Of a stretch of 64,000 bases of DNA, positions 34,002-45,115 are shown piece by piece. Numbering within the stretch: the first letter of the stretch is position 1; each line of letters begins with the position of its first letter. The DNA is from Telopea speciosissima (Eukaryota > Streptophyta > Magnoliopsida > Proteales > Proteaceae), in assembly GCF_018873765.1 (NCBI RefSeq), contig NC_057916.1, positions 12,831,501 to 12,895,500 on the forward strand. The letters run 5' to 3'. The translations under genes were made by a program, and so were the position numbers. The notes under the pieces were generated by a model. That model was not told the origin of the DNA, made no database searches, and worked only from the letters and a program-made list of their open reading frames with translations.

Positions 34002-37000
34002 CTCCCCCTCAAGCGAAATGGCCGCTTGCAAACAGTGAGCTTGTCTCGCAATACTTTGAACCTTAGTCCTGGTAACCCTTTGGTGAGTATGTTATCCACT
34101 TGATCTTGGCTTAGCACAAACCGAACACATAGACAATTGGACGCTATCTCGATGTGTTTCGTGCGTGCATGGAACAACGGATTTGCTGCTACGTACGTTG
34201 CCCCGATGTTATCACAATAAAGCATTGGTGATGGTGTTTGCAGACCAAGATCAAGTAGTAATTGGCATAGCCAAATTAACTCCGCTGATGCATTAGCGAC
34301 TCCCTTGTTCTCAGATTCTGTTGATGATCTTGCTACCGTATGCTGCTTTTTGGAGCTCCATGAGACCAGGTTGTCACCAAGATAGATGCAATATCCACTC
34401 GTGGACCATCGATCATACGGGTAGCCAGCCCAATCTGCATCCGTATAGGCATGGAGTTGGGTAGACTATGAAGGCCGAATTTGAATTCCCAAGTCAATGG
34501 TGTCCTTTAGGTAGCATAAGATTCTTTTCACTGCAGCCCAGTGATCATCTGTGGGATTGTGCATGAATTGGCAAACTCTATTCACAGAGTATGCAATGTC
34601 TAGTCGTGTGAGTGTCAAATATTGCAGGGCTCCAACAATGCTCCTGTACAATGTGGGATCTTTGAATGTTGATCCTGTGCTTGGACTTAGTGACATCGTA
34701 GAACTCGGGGTGGCCATGGGCTTGGCTTCAGTCATGTTGGCCTTCCTTAGAAGGTCTAGGGTGTACTTTGCTTGTGACAAATGCAACCCTGTAGAGCTTT
34801 GATTGGCCTCTATACCCAGGAAAAAATTTAGATCTCCCAAGTCCTTAATGGCAAATTCTATGCCAAGCTTTTGTACTAGGGCTTGCACATGATGAGAGCT
34901 CGTTCCCGTGACAATTATATCATCAACATAGACGAGTAAGTATATGACATTGGCCCTTGATGTGTGAACAAACAGAGCCGAATCTGATGATGAGGAGTGG
35001 AACCCAATTGAAATGAGAAACATTCAAAGTCTGTTGTTCCAAGCTCGTGGAGCCTGCTTAAGGCCATATAGGGCATGCTTTAGATGGCATACATGGTTTG
35101 GGTAAGTTGGGTCAACAAACCCTTGGGGTTGTGACATATAGACATCCTCTTGGAGTGCACCATTCAGAAAGGCATTTTGAATATCTAGTTGCCTTAGGAC
35201 CCAATCACGTGACATTGCAAGTGATAGAACCATCCTGATTGTGGTGGGCTTCACAACCGGACTGAATGTGTCAAAATAATCAATCCCTTCACGCTGATGA
35301 AACCCCTTGGCCACGAGACGTGCTTTATAGCGTGAGATTGTGCCATTTGAATTTCTCTTGATTCTGTAGACCCATTTGTTTCCAACCAAGTTCATTGAAG
35401 ACTGCCTGGGTACAAGCTGCCATGTTCCATTTTTCAAGAGGGCATTAAATTCTTCTCCCATTGCCATTCTCCACAGTGGATCCTTACTAGCCAAAGTGTA
35501 TGACGTGGGCTCCACGTCATTGGGCTGGGTTTGGGTGAGGTAAGCAGATGAGATAGGGTAGCGGGTGGCTAGTAGGTTAAGTTTTGAAATTGGTTTGGTT
35601 ACCCCCGATCTTAGGCGAGTTACCATGGAATGTTGTGTAGGAGCAACTAGGGGAATAGGTGGTGGTTCAAGAGGTGCAGGTGGAGATTCTTGAGTGGCTG
35701 TAGGCTCGGCAGTGGGTATGGGTATGGTTTCATGTGGTTGAATTGCTATATTCGGTGGTGGATTTTGAGTAATAGGTGGGACAACATTGGTTTGTGGAGG
35801 AGCACTTGTTGGTGAGGCTGCTGAAACTATATTGTCATTGGTGACAATAAGAGGTTGTGATGAAGGGTTAGGTAAGGAATTTGGAGTGGGCTTGGTGGTG
35901 TTGGCATAGGGAAAACATGCTTCATCAAAGGTGACGTGTTGTGAAATGTAAGTCTGGCCCAGAGATGGATCGAAGCATTTGTACCCTTTATGGCAATCAC
36001 TATAGCCAATAAAAACACACTTGGTGGATCTAAATTGCGGTTTCTGCCTGTTATATGGGCGCAACCATGGATAACAAACACTGCCAAAAGTTCTTAGCAA
36101 CATATAATCGGGGTCTTTCTTAAATAGCACTTGATATGGAGACCGATTGTCCAATACTGGAGTGGGGAGTCTGTTTATCAAGTAGACAGCTTTGTTAAAT
36201 GCTGAGGCCCAGAATGACATAGGGACTAAAGAGTGCGCCATGAGAGTTAAGCCCATCTCTACTATATGGTGATGCTTGTGCTTTGCTCTTCTATTCTGCT
36301 CAGATGTGTGAGAACAAGAGTACTGGTGAACTATGCCATGTGTTTTGAAATATTTATCAATAGATTGATATTCCTTTGCTCCATCTGGCTGAAAGAATTT
36401 CAACTCACATTTAAAAATGTTCTGAACATGAGCATTAAATTGCATAAACATAGATAAAGCTTCAGATCGAGATACAAGAGGGAAAATCCAAGTAAATCTA
36501 CTGAAGTCATCTATAAATAAAATATAATATTTAAATCCTTGAACTGATGTGATAGGTGCAGGTCCCCAAATGTCGGAATGCACTAATTCAAATGGTGCAG
36601 AAGCTACTGGTTTATTTATGCCAAATGGAAGTTTGTGTGCCTTGCCCATCTGGCAGGAAACACAAACAAAGGTAGTAGACGATGCTTGCAGCGGTAAGGA
36701 TGCTTGATGGAGCAAGTGATTCATATACCTTGATGACGGATGACCTAGTCGATCATGCCAAATCGACTTAGTTACTCGTTCGCCAATGTGAATGGTGGGC
36801 AATAGTGATGATGATGGTGAGGTGGAGGATGGATGTGGAAGTTGATAAAGTCCATCTTTAATCAATCCTTTGAGCAGAGTGATCCCTGTGCGTGGATCCT
36901 TCACATAGCAACATGTAGGATAAAATTCCAAAATAACATTATTATCCTTTGTAAATTTATTGACAGATAATAAATTTTTGGTGATTTTAGGCACATGCAA

Positions 37001-38192
37001 TACTTCAGTAAGAGTAAATTGACGGAAACGAGATATAATGAGAGAAGTGCCAGTATTCGTTTCCAACTCGGACTTGGTCCGATCCTGTGTAAGGAGAGTT
37101 GATATTCAGATTGGCCATGTCTGATGTGATATGGTGTGTGGCACCCGAATCCGGGTACCATGCTGAGTCAAAAGAAGCTGATGGAGTAGCAAGTAATGCC
37201 TCAGATTGAGTGGAAGCTGGGGGTTGAGTCGGAGTTTGATAACTCGGGTTGAACCGATTATAACATGTTGCAGCAGTATGATTATTCCTATGGCAAATTT
37301 GACAGCCAAGGTTTGCATGAACTTGTTGATTTTGGGGCTGCTGATTTGGAAATCCCCTTGCTCGACCCATGTTGTTGGTTGAACTACGACCAGCACGACC
37401 GTGGCTATATTGATTATAGTTTCCACGACCACGACCATTGTTTGAATATGAATTGTTCATATTTCGGGCTGCAACATTGGCTTTAGCTGTTGGTAAGTCA
37501 GGAGGAGAGGACCTCTATTCCTTTAAGATTTCCTGACTTAGAAGAAGTCCAGTGAAATCATCTAGTGGTAGTGGTTCTAGCCAACTAGTGATTGAGGTGG
37601 CAAAAGACTTGTACTCAGGGCCGAGTCCTTGAAGTATACCAAGGATCACATCCGATTCAGAGATTGGATGAGCAGCAGCAGTGAGGTTATTAACCAAGTT
37701 TTTTATGCGTTGCAGGTATTCCACCATAGTTGATGTACCTTTCTTCAATTGCAAGAGCTGATATTTCAGTTGCATGATTCTTGCCTAAGATTGAGAGGCA
37801 CAGGTTCTTTCAAGGGTGCTCCATGCCGCATGGGATGATGTGAGACCAACTATTTGAGCCAAGGTGCTCTCAGTCATGGATGAGATAATCCAACTGAGGA
37901 TTATTTGATCCTGCTTGCGCCATGCTAAATAAGCAGGGTTAGGAAGAAGTGGATCAGTGGATGTAAAGGTTGGTGAAGGAGATAGGGACTGTGGTGGGGC
38001 AGGTGTACTGCCGTCGAAATATCCGTAGAGATCGTGAGCATGGAGAAGAGGTAAAAATTGAGATTTCCAAAGTAGGTAATTGTTTCTGTCAAGTTTGGCA
38101 GGAAGCAACGAGACAATATTGGTTGGGGAGACGAAGGAGGTCTCTGTGTTGGCTGTTGCAGCGGTGGTGAAAGAGTTGTTTGAATCACCCAT
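33905..38192 (-). pseudogene. Copia gag-pol reading frame with stops and a frameshift
   Basis: From ATG 38192 the single frame shows, in order: Gag (LPAKLDRNNYLLWKSQFLPL); zinc knuckle CQICHRNNHTAATC (CX2CX4HX4C); protease DSGATHH; integrase; reverse transcriptase ([24 protein letters not shown], then YVDD in VYVDDIIVTG); RNase H (DADWAGYP). Breaks seen: a TAG after CASQS (near 37785), a stop after SQEILKE (near 37515), a one-base shift near 37060 between the protease part and the 680-codon frame, a TGA after AWNNRL (35024) and a TAG near 34466. The integrase triad is also damaged, since the position normally Glu in NGxAERKHR reads Lys. The copy cannot encode working proteins. Confidence 0.92.
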
Positions 38193-38232
38193 GGCTTGCT
38201 GTTGACGTGAGTCAGTGGCATCGATGATACCG

Positions 38233-38463
38233 TATAAGAGATTAGATGTGAGTGAAACTCTTCCCTTATCGTTCTTTGATAGGGAAATGTATATTTATAA
38301 TTGTATTTCCAATGTTACAGCCAAGTATTTTGTTACAAAGGATAAGAGCCCTTTACATATCTCTTCCTATGTTGTAGGAGGGATTTTAGTGTTTGACTAT
38401 ATCAACGGTGAGTTCAAAGTTTGAACTGGAACTTTTAAAGTTGAATTTGAATGATTCGTTACA
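38233..38463 (-). repeat. 5' LTR of the copia element
   Basis: 231 bp, followed on the minus strand by the tRNA-Met-like primer site and then, about 40 bp further, the Gag ATG at 38192. Confidence 0.93.
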
Positions 38464-38810
38464 ATGGTAAAAGGTAGATATGGACTTGTGGAGTCCTCCA
38501 GAATTGCATCCATTATGTCATCTATGTTTTATATGCCATATTTATTTAGAAAATTAAACGATAAAATCATATATATTTACATAGTCGCATGATTAATGCA
38601 TGAACCCTTATTACAGTTCTCCATTTTGAAATCCACCTATGAATTTAATTTTAGTGAAAACTGATGGTCCTCCTGATCGAGACCCAAAAAACAAAAGAAA
38701 AAAAACCGATGTTCCTCTCAACATTCACTCAAACAAAAGATTCCCTTTGGTCCTTTCAGCCCCCTATACTATAGAAGGGAGTTGGGTTCACATTCTCATA
38801 CAAGAATGGG

Positions 38811-38879
38811 TTCCAACCATCCAGATGGTATCCACATGATGGGACCCACACATAGTGGATGCCATCTGGATGGTTGGAA
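38811..38879. repeat. Compact 69-bp hairpin
   Basis: TTCCAACCATCCAGATGG...ATCCAC pairs with GTGGATGCCATCTGGATGG TTGGAA almost perfectly (about 25-nt stem) around a short loop. Size is compatible with a tiny MITE or a small-RNA precursor. Confidence 0.75.
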
Positions 38880-38913
38880 TGAGCCTGCCTCGAAGGAAGG
38901 CCTTAGGATTGAC

Positions 38914-39330
38914 ACATCTAAGTAGAAAAAGTCAAAAAAAATCCAAAAGCCATTAATGAAGACATCCAGAATTCTAGGGTCTTACGAGCATAAAAGTTAA
39001 AAGTATTGAAAAAAATATATATATTTTTCACTTGTATGCAAATTAATCTATATATACATAATGATAATTAATTTTTTGTAAAATAATAATACACTGAAAC
39101 AAATTAAACCTACTACAAAAGAACATCTTAGTAGAAAAAGTCAAAAAAAATCCAAAAGCCATTAATGAAGACATCTAGAATTCTAGGGTCTCACGAGCTT
39201 AAAAGTTAAAAGTATTGAAAAAAATATATATATTTTTCACTTGTATGCAAATTAATCTATATATACATAATGATAATTAATTTTTTGTAAAATAATAATA
39301 CACTGAAACAAATTAAACCTACTACAAAGA
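38914..39330 (+). repeat. 209-bp tandem duplication
   Basis: 38914-39122 is repeated at 39123-39330 with about four differences and one indel. The unit is AT-rich and non-coding. High identity indicates a recent duplication or ongoing homogenisation. Confidence 0.93.
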
Positions 39331-39511
39331 ACATAGTAATGTAATGCAGAAAACCTTCTAAAAGTGAAAAGGATGTCAATGGATTTTTTCGGTGAAGGGA
39401 AGTCAATGGACTTGGTCCAAGTAAAATCTACCATTGTAATTAATAATGGGACTTCAAGATCTTCTTTCTAGCTAATAGCTGTGGCTGAGTTTAATAAGCA
39501 TCAAGAGAAAA

Positions 39512-39700
39512 GGATTCAGATCGTCTATTGTGCGCTACCCCAACTATGCCGTGTTGCGTAGACACAGGGCCACGTGTAATGATCGCATTACCCTCACTCA
39601 GGCAAGGCGTTCTGATAGGGGTAAGGCGGTCATTGCATGTGGTCCAATGTCTACGCAATGTGACAGTTGGGGCAGCTCGTGCAGTAAAGAAGTCCAATCC
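39512..39700. mobile_element. 189-bp hairpin MITE with 9-bp target duplication
   Basis: The halves fold back along most of their length; CCCCAACTATGCC and TTGCGTAGACA on the left pair with GACAGTTGGGG and TGTCTACGCAA on the right. AAGAGAAAA flanks it at 39503-39511 and 39701-39709. The 9-bp TSD suggests a Mutator-type MITE. Confidence 0.85.
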
Positions 39701-39709
39701 AAGAGAAAA

Positions 39710-40120
39710 CCCCCCTCAAAAACAAAAATAGATTCTCAAGAATATAGTACTCTCACTTCAAAACCGATGTTACAAATGTTGACAGAGAACACACCGTCAC
39801 GCTACAATTCACATACAATAACCGTAAGAGAACCTTCTCTTCTCTACCCCTCCTTCCTTCATTTTTTTTTTTTATCTTCACTCACAGTAGATTCTAGAAG
39901 CACAAGAGATCTTTTCGTCTAACCAATTAGTCTCCCATTTTTATTTTTATAAAAAAAGTGGATGAAAAAGAATCAAAGTCTTCTCAATGCCAACATTAAA
40001 AATAGAGAAAAGTTTTCATAAATGATCGTGTAAATCGTGTACGTGAGAGGGTGGGAGTTTCAAGACATTAATTAATATTATATATCCGTCTCTTTTTTGA
40101 AAGATTTTGTGACAAAAATA
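39710..40120. other. Spacer without recognisable features
   Basis: AT-rich stretch between the MITE and the Pack-MULE. Nothing was recognised. Confidence 0.4.
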
Positions 40121-40369
40121 GAAAAATTTACACATACCACCCCTAAGGTTTGACAAAAAGATATTTTCACCCCCCCAGTTTTAGAAAATTCTATGTACCC
40201 CTGAGGTTTGCAAACGGTAACAAATACGTCCATTCTGTCATTTCATGACTAACATTGTTAGAAATTAGACTTGAACTGCCGGAATTGCCCTTTTAAGAAG
40301 AACCAAAAAAAAAAAAACCAAAACAACAAAACCTGCAACTCATCTTTTCCAAAATCGATTGGGAAAAAT

Positions 40370-40735
40370 GAGTTGCAACCATCCCAGCGCCTCTGCACAT
40401 TGTCATCGGAAGCCAAGAGGGCAGCATTGAATGGCCTAGAAGACGTCCTGCTTGAACCGCCACGAGTTTCTTCAGTGAAACAGAGCAACAAGTACTTGAA
40501 GAGGACCAAATACCTCCCTGACCTAATGGGTGATTCTTTAGAACAGTACCCTCGTCGCCTATTCATCGATGTTGGCTTACCAGACAGGAACAACAATGGC
40601 TGCCCGATCTGGTTTGCACAGAACTACCCAACAAGGAATCGAGATTTTGAAATGTACACGATAGAGACTCTAAACGAAGAGGTTTTGGATGAGGGAATTC
40701 CACAGATAAGCATGTCAACTGGCATCGCCAAATGA
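40370..40735 (+). pseudogene. Captured fragment of a plant DUF7870-type protein
   Basis: The frame shows AALNGLEDVLLEPPR, then RTKYLPDLMGDSLEQYPRRL, FIDVGLPDR and WFAQNYPTRNRDFEMYTIE. This series is characteristic of plant proteins with a methyltransferase-like DUF7870 domain (assignment from memory). Similarity fades after IETLNEE and the frame stops at 40735. The fragment lies inside the Pack-MULE and lacks the rest of the gene. Confidence 0.6.
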
Positions 40736-40965
40736 TTCTTCTTCCCAAGATGATCACTTTCCCCATGATAATTCCTCAAAGAGATCCCTGATCTCCTAAT
40801 CTCTTCAAAGATGTCCCTCATCTCTCTATTCTCCATCTGCAAAACCTCAACTTCTCTACCCATCCACAAACACATACCCTTCAACATCTCCAAATCACCC
40901 AAATCACTACTAACATTGCTCTTGGACTTTACTTCCTGCTCCTGCTCAACCCTCTCAATACCCAA
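40624..40965 (-). pseudogene. Possible captured gene fragment, coiled-coil-like
   Basis: A 113-codon open frame, Glu/Leu/Met-rich (for example GREVEVLQMENREMRDIFEE), suggests a heptad-type helix. It overlaps the DUF7870 fragment's end. Family not recognised. Confidence 0.35.
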
Positions 40966-40987
40966 CCTTATTAAAGGTCAAAAAGGG

Positions 40988-41317
40988 TCATTTCTTCCCA
41001 CCAAAATCAAAGGGAAAATTCACACCCCACAGGAATCTAACTACAGCCCATTTGGTCACCGGCAAAACCGTCTTTGCCATCACTGCAACCCTAGACAAAA
41101 GCCCATCTGGGCGGCTATGAAATTCACTCAAGTCTCTCCAAGCAAATCCAATGATATGAGTTCCACCATTCTCCTTAGAATTATCGTTGGCGTTGATAGG
41201 TGTAGAACTAGAAGCAGAGAGAGTTGTTTTCTTGAGAGAAAAATTGCCGGCTTGAGGCTTGATTTGGAGGGAGAAAGTAGGGTTAGGGTTTCCGAGGAGA
41301 TTGAAATGGGCGGACAT
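40988..41317 (-). pseudogene. Captured gene fragment, unknown plant protein
   Basis: 109 codons from ATG 41317: MSAHFNLLGNPNPTFSLQIK, a Ser/Thr-rich linker, then a WAVVRFLWGVNFPF segment. The composition looks like a genuine plant protein N-terminus with amphipathic beta-like strands, but I cannot name it. It lies inside the Pack-MULE. Confidence 0.45.
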
Positions 41318-42821
41318 GATGAGAGGGGAGTTATTGGGAAAACGGAAAAGGCCGATTCCAGACTTGAGGGTGAGAGAGAAAGGATTGGTGGTGGTGGTGT
41401 TGGGGTTGTAGAAGAGCCTGAAAGAAGGACCAGAAGAGGATCTTTGCTCGGAGGAATGGGTTCTAGTGATGCTCCTCGTCGCGGATCTTCACTGACGCCT
41501 TCATCTCTCTCTCTTCTCCTTCAAACTTTGCGATAGTTCTAGCTGTTCGACTTCTTGAGGTGAGACCAGTTCAGATTGACAGCCGCAAAGGGTTTCACTG
41601 TTTCAGGCTCTGATGGTGCAAGAATTTTTTTCACAACACCTGCATTAGTGTTTGGTTTGCTTAGATTATCAAATCAAATTCCAATCTTGAAGTTTCAAAC
41701 GGGGATTGGGATTGGGATTATTGCAGACGGAGGTACCCCTGCCCTCTCTCTCTCTTCTGTTACTTTCTTCTTCGCCCATCCCCTTTTTTTATGTTAATTT
41801 TTTTTCTTTTTCATTATTATCATCTTCAATGTAGTTGTTCTTCTTCTTTTAGTTAATTTTCTGTTTGGGAGCATGGCAGGGCTTCAACACCCTTATGGTT
41901 TTGAAACCTGCAACTCATCATTGGGGAAGATGAGTTATAGATTGATTTTTTATTTATTATTATTTTTTTTCCTTTATAAGGGTAATTTTGTCCATTCACT
42001 TCTTCTCTTTTTTTTGGGTTCTTCTTAGAAAGGCAATTCCGTCAGTTTAAGTCTAATTTTTAATAGTGTTAGTCATGAATTGACAGAATGGGCGTATTTG
42101 TTACCGTTTGCAAACCTCAAGGGGTACACAGAATTTTCCAAAATTGAAGGTGAAAATATCTTTTCGTCAAACCTCACGGGTGGTATGTGTAAATTTCCTC
42201 CGAAAATATCATTGTTAAAGTCTTCAACAGAAGATCCAACTAAAAAACCCCTCGTGTTGTTATTGAGGAAGCCGAAGCCCGCCCAAGGGCAAACTTCCCT
42301 GGCGGAGGATCCAAGTCCAACATAAAAATCCCTTTTTGTGATCGAGGTAGTCGAAGCCCACGTACACAGCAGCAAGGGTGGTGACGCCATAATCACGAAC
42401 TGTCACTCTCCACCTCCCATTGAAGAGCACATCACAAGGCCACTACACCATTAATGGACCGCAGTCGGGTTTGAATTCATGAGTATCCATCACATTCAAG
42501 TCTATAAATTCTCTTCACTTGTTGGTAAGGGTAGGGTCGTGTAGTCCATGTAAAGAAGACTTCGGGTCACCGACGCTATTGGAATGATGACAAGAGAAGC
42601 TTCCTCCGCGCGGTTACAAGGCTGGGTCATGTTCAGGGTTTAAAGAATCAGGAATCAGATCGGAGAGTCAATAGACAGTGATTGATCCTGATTTCCACTT
42701 GACCAACACGATCGAATTCACACCTAAAAGCCCTAAATATTCCCTATTTTTGGATCTCAGGACCGATTTGGAGCTGATTCGGATCAAAATCACCAATGAC
42801 CGATTCCGTATTCTCTCTCTC

Positions 42822-42830
42822 TATATATAT
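42822..42830 (+). promoter_or_regulatory. TATA box of the O-methyltransferase gene
   Basis: TATATATAT preceded by a CT-rich tract, about 45-53 bp upstream of the ATG at 42875. This implies a very short 5' UTR if used. Confidence 0.55.
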
Positions 42831-42874
42831 CAGTTGTGTTGTCCAAGCCATTATGCCCAGTTCAAAAACTAGAA

Positions 42875-45115
42875 ATGTCATCAACACAAAACCACTCTGA
42901 AACATTCAAAGAAGATGAAGAAGACTGCTTATTCGCCTTACAACTAGCCACGGGCTCGTTGGTTCATATGGTACTGAAAGCTGCCATCGAGCTAAATCTG
43001 CTAGAGATCATGGCAAGAGCTGGTCCAGGGAAACACCTTTCACCTATAGAGATAGCAGCTCAGCTCCCTATAAAGAACCCAGAAGCTCCTGTTATGCTTG
43101 ATCGTATGTTGCGTCTCTTGACCAGCTATTCTATACTTACTTCCTCTCTGGTCACTGGTGACGATGGTCGAGTTCAAAGGCTCTACGGTTTAGCTCCTGT
43201 TTGCAAATTTTTTGTTTCAAACAAAGATGGATCTTCGTTGTCTCCTTTGCTTCTCTTGATGCAAGACAAGGTTTACATGGAGAGCTGGTTAGTTTTATTA
43301 TAAATAATACAAATTTTAAGTTTTTTAATTACATGTTAATTACCACTTTTAGTACCAATCCATTACAATTTAGTCTTTTTCATATATCTTGACTCATGAA
43401 TATTGTAGGTACCACTTGAAAGATGCAGTTCTTGAAGGAGGAATTCCATTTAACAAGGCTTATGAAATGCAAATCTATGAATACCTTGGGAAGGATTCAA
43501 GGTTCAACCAAATTTTCAATAAAGCAATGTTTAACTCTTCCTTCACACTCATGAAGGGAATAGCTGAGATTTATAGGGGATTTGAGGATGTGAATGTGGT
43601 GGTTGACGTGGGCGGAGGACTAGGGGAGAATCTTAACTTGATCACTTCCAAGTACCCTACCATTAAGGGCATTAACTTTGATTTGCCTCATGTGATAGCT
43701 AATGCACCGTCCTATCCTGGTATTGTATTCTCCCTACAAATCATAATTCTTTTTTCATCCACAACTCGGTTCCTGAAAAGCCAAGGCTTTAGTTCACATT
43801 ATGGGTATTGGTATTTGTCACCATCGATTTGATACCGATGTGCATCCGATTGTTTAGGGCTGAATCGGTCAGAAATTGTGTTGTAGTGAGTACGTTCCAT
43901 AGTCAAGAATAGAGGGGTTTAATCCCTCATTGGTCGGGTGTTTTGTGACGGTTGAGCTTAGACCTTGGGAGGGTCTCTCCATCCTGAAGTTCAGACTTTA
44001 GAGTTCGTTGCCCTAAAATAGTATTAGAATGGGATGTCCATGCACTAGCCATGTAGGGCTCATGGCCCAAAGTGGGGGGAGTTGATGTAGTGAGTGCATT
44101 CCATGGGTAGGAATATGGGGGTTTAGTCCTACATCGGTTGCGTTGTGTGCGGCTGTTAAGCTTAATTATGACCTTAGGAGGGTCTCTCCATCCTGAAGTT
44201 TAGACTTTAGAGTTGGATGCCCTAAAATAGTATTAGAGTGGGATGTCCATGAACTGGCCATGTAGGGCTCATGGCCCAAAGTGGGGGGGAGTTGATTTAG
44301 TGAGTGCATTCCATGGGCAGGATTCAGGAATATGGGGGTTTAGTCCCACATTGGTTGCGTTGTGTGCGGCTGTTAAGTTTAATTATGACTTTAGGAGGGC
44401 CTCTTCACCCTGAAGCTCAAGCTTTTTAGTTAGATGTTGTGAAATTTAATTAGTAGAGGGTCATAGTGTATGCAGCCTTACCCCTGTTTCACTTAGAGGC
44501 TGTTTCAAGAGACTCAAACCTGTGACCACTTGGTCACAATTAATGGAGCAACCTAACCATTGCACCAAGGTCCATCCTCAATACATCCTATCTTTCTATT
44601 TGAATTTTTTAATAGGAACGATAAATGATAGCTTTCCAACTTTGGTTTTCAGGGGTGGAGCATATTGCAGGGGATATGTTTTTGAGTGTTCCAAAAGGGG
44701 ACATCATCTTTATGAAGGTGAGCGCACCTGAATACTTGTTCAATTCCTTCAATGCTTAACAGAGTTCTGAGTAACCACTAATGTGTTGTATATATGCTTC
44801 TGAAAACTACTAATGTAGACCATACTTCATAACTGGAGTGATGCGCATTGCTTGAGTTTATTGAAGAACTGCTATGAAGCGTTACCAGAAAATGGGAAGG
44901 TGGTTGTTGTGGAAACAATTCTTCCAGAGATGCCTGAGACTAATTTACTGGCAAAAGGTGGATTTGGAATGGATTTGATTATGATGACACAACACAGTGG
45001 AGGAAAGGAGAGGACAGATAAGGAATACAGGGCCTTGGCAAATGGTGTTGGATTTAGTGGCGCTACACTCATCTGTCGTCTTTTTGCCTCCTCAGTCATG
45101 GAATTCTATAAATAG
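42875..45115 (+). CDS. COMT-type class II plant O-methyltransferase
   Basis: Four exons (42875-43287, 43409-43719, 44653-44717, 44819-45115) join in phase to 361 codons plus TAG, the usual COMT length. Seen: an N-terminal dimerisation domain ([18 protein letters not shown]), the SAM-binding motif [10 protein letters not shown] (202-211), [11 protein letters not shown], the catalytic His267 in LHNWSD, and two acidic residues (Glu295 in VVETILP, Glu327 in [10 protein letters not shown]) that match the catalytic triad of caffeate OMT. The family transfers methyl from S-adenosylmethionine to phenolic hydroxyls (lignin, phenylpropanoid or alkaloid substrates) in the cytosol; the substrate cannot be told from sequence. 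An in-frame ATG at 42836 precedes the chosen start, but 42875 gives the typical N-terminus and 42836 lies only a few bases past the TATA box. The SAM motif reads GGGLG where GGGTG is usual. Intron 2 carries repeats and a SINE. Confidence 0.9.
43882..44454 (+). repeat. About 205-bp tandem repeat in OMT intron 2, 2.8 copies
   Basis: Copies start at 43882, 44086 and 44296 (each TGTAGTGAG/TTTAGTGAG). They share GAGGGTCTCTCCATCCTGAAG, GCCCTAAAATAGTATTAGA and CATGTAGGGCTCATGGCCCA. The third is incomplete and runs into a SINE. Confidence 0.85.
44455..44578 (-). mobile_element. Au-like SINE, 3'-truncated, minus strand
   Basis: Read from 44578 on the minus strand: GGACCTTGGTGCAATGGTTA (box A region), AGGTTTGAGTCTC (box B), AACAGCCTC, CAGGGGTAAGGCTGCATAC, then TATGACCCTC, where it breaks off. 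Same family as the copies at 10437 and 13693. Confidence 0.75.

Larger units (their letters stand above)
33771..38463 (-). mobile_element. Structurally complete but decayed Ty1/copia retrotransposon
   Basis: Two 231-bp LTRs (38233-38463 as 5' LTR, 33771-34001 as 3' LTR, TGTAAC...TTATA) enclose a 4.2-kb interior. The 5-bp target duplication ATGGT is at 33766-33770 and 38464-38468. A primer-binding-like site complementary to initiator tRNA-Met (CGGTATCATCG on the minus strand, plus 38222-38232) abuts the 5' LTR. A polypurine tract (TTGAGGGGGAG, plus 34002-34012) abuts the 3' LTR. Counting by eye, the LTRs differ at about 13 of 231 positions. Confidence 0.95.
40121..42198. mobile_element. Pack-MULE with about 190-bp terminal inverted repeats
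   Basis: The left arm (from AAATTTACACATACCAC at 40124, through GGTTTGCAAACGGTAACAAA at about 40205, to GGCAATTCC-like sequence near 40280) is repeated inverted at 42010-42198 with high identity over roughly 190 bp. The MULE-type phrase AATTTACACATACCACCC...GAGGTTTG is at both tips. No transposase is present. The interior has coding-like fragments of host genes in both orientations. A 9-bp target duplication could not be confirmed. Confidence 0.85.

Noticed and set aside
36266..36457. Plus-strand open frames across the copia element
   Set aside because: Antisense shadows of the integrase/RT frame.
42073..42434. Minus-strand coding-like stretch (WRVTVRDYGVTTLAAVYV in one frame)
   Set aside because: Possibly another gene fragment next to the Pack-MULE, but I cannot assign it to a family and the frame shifts. 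Not listed as a gene.
42836..42874. Upstream in-frame ATG of the O-methyltransferase
   Set aside because: Only a few bases after the TATA box and adds 13 residues not typical of COMT proteins; 42875 is preferred.
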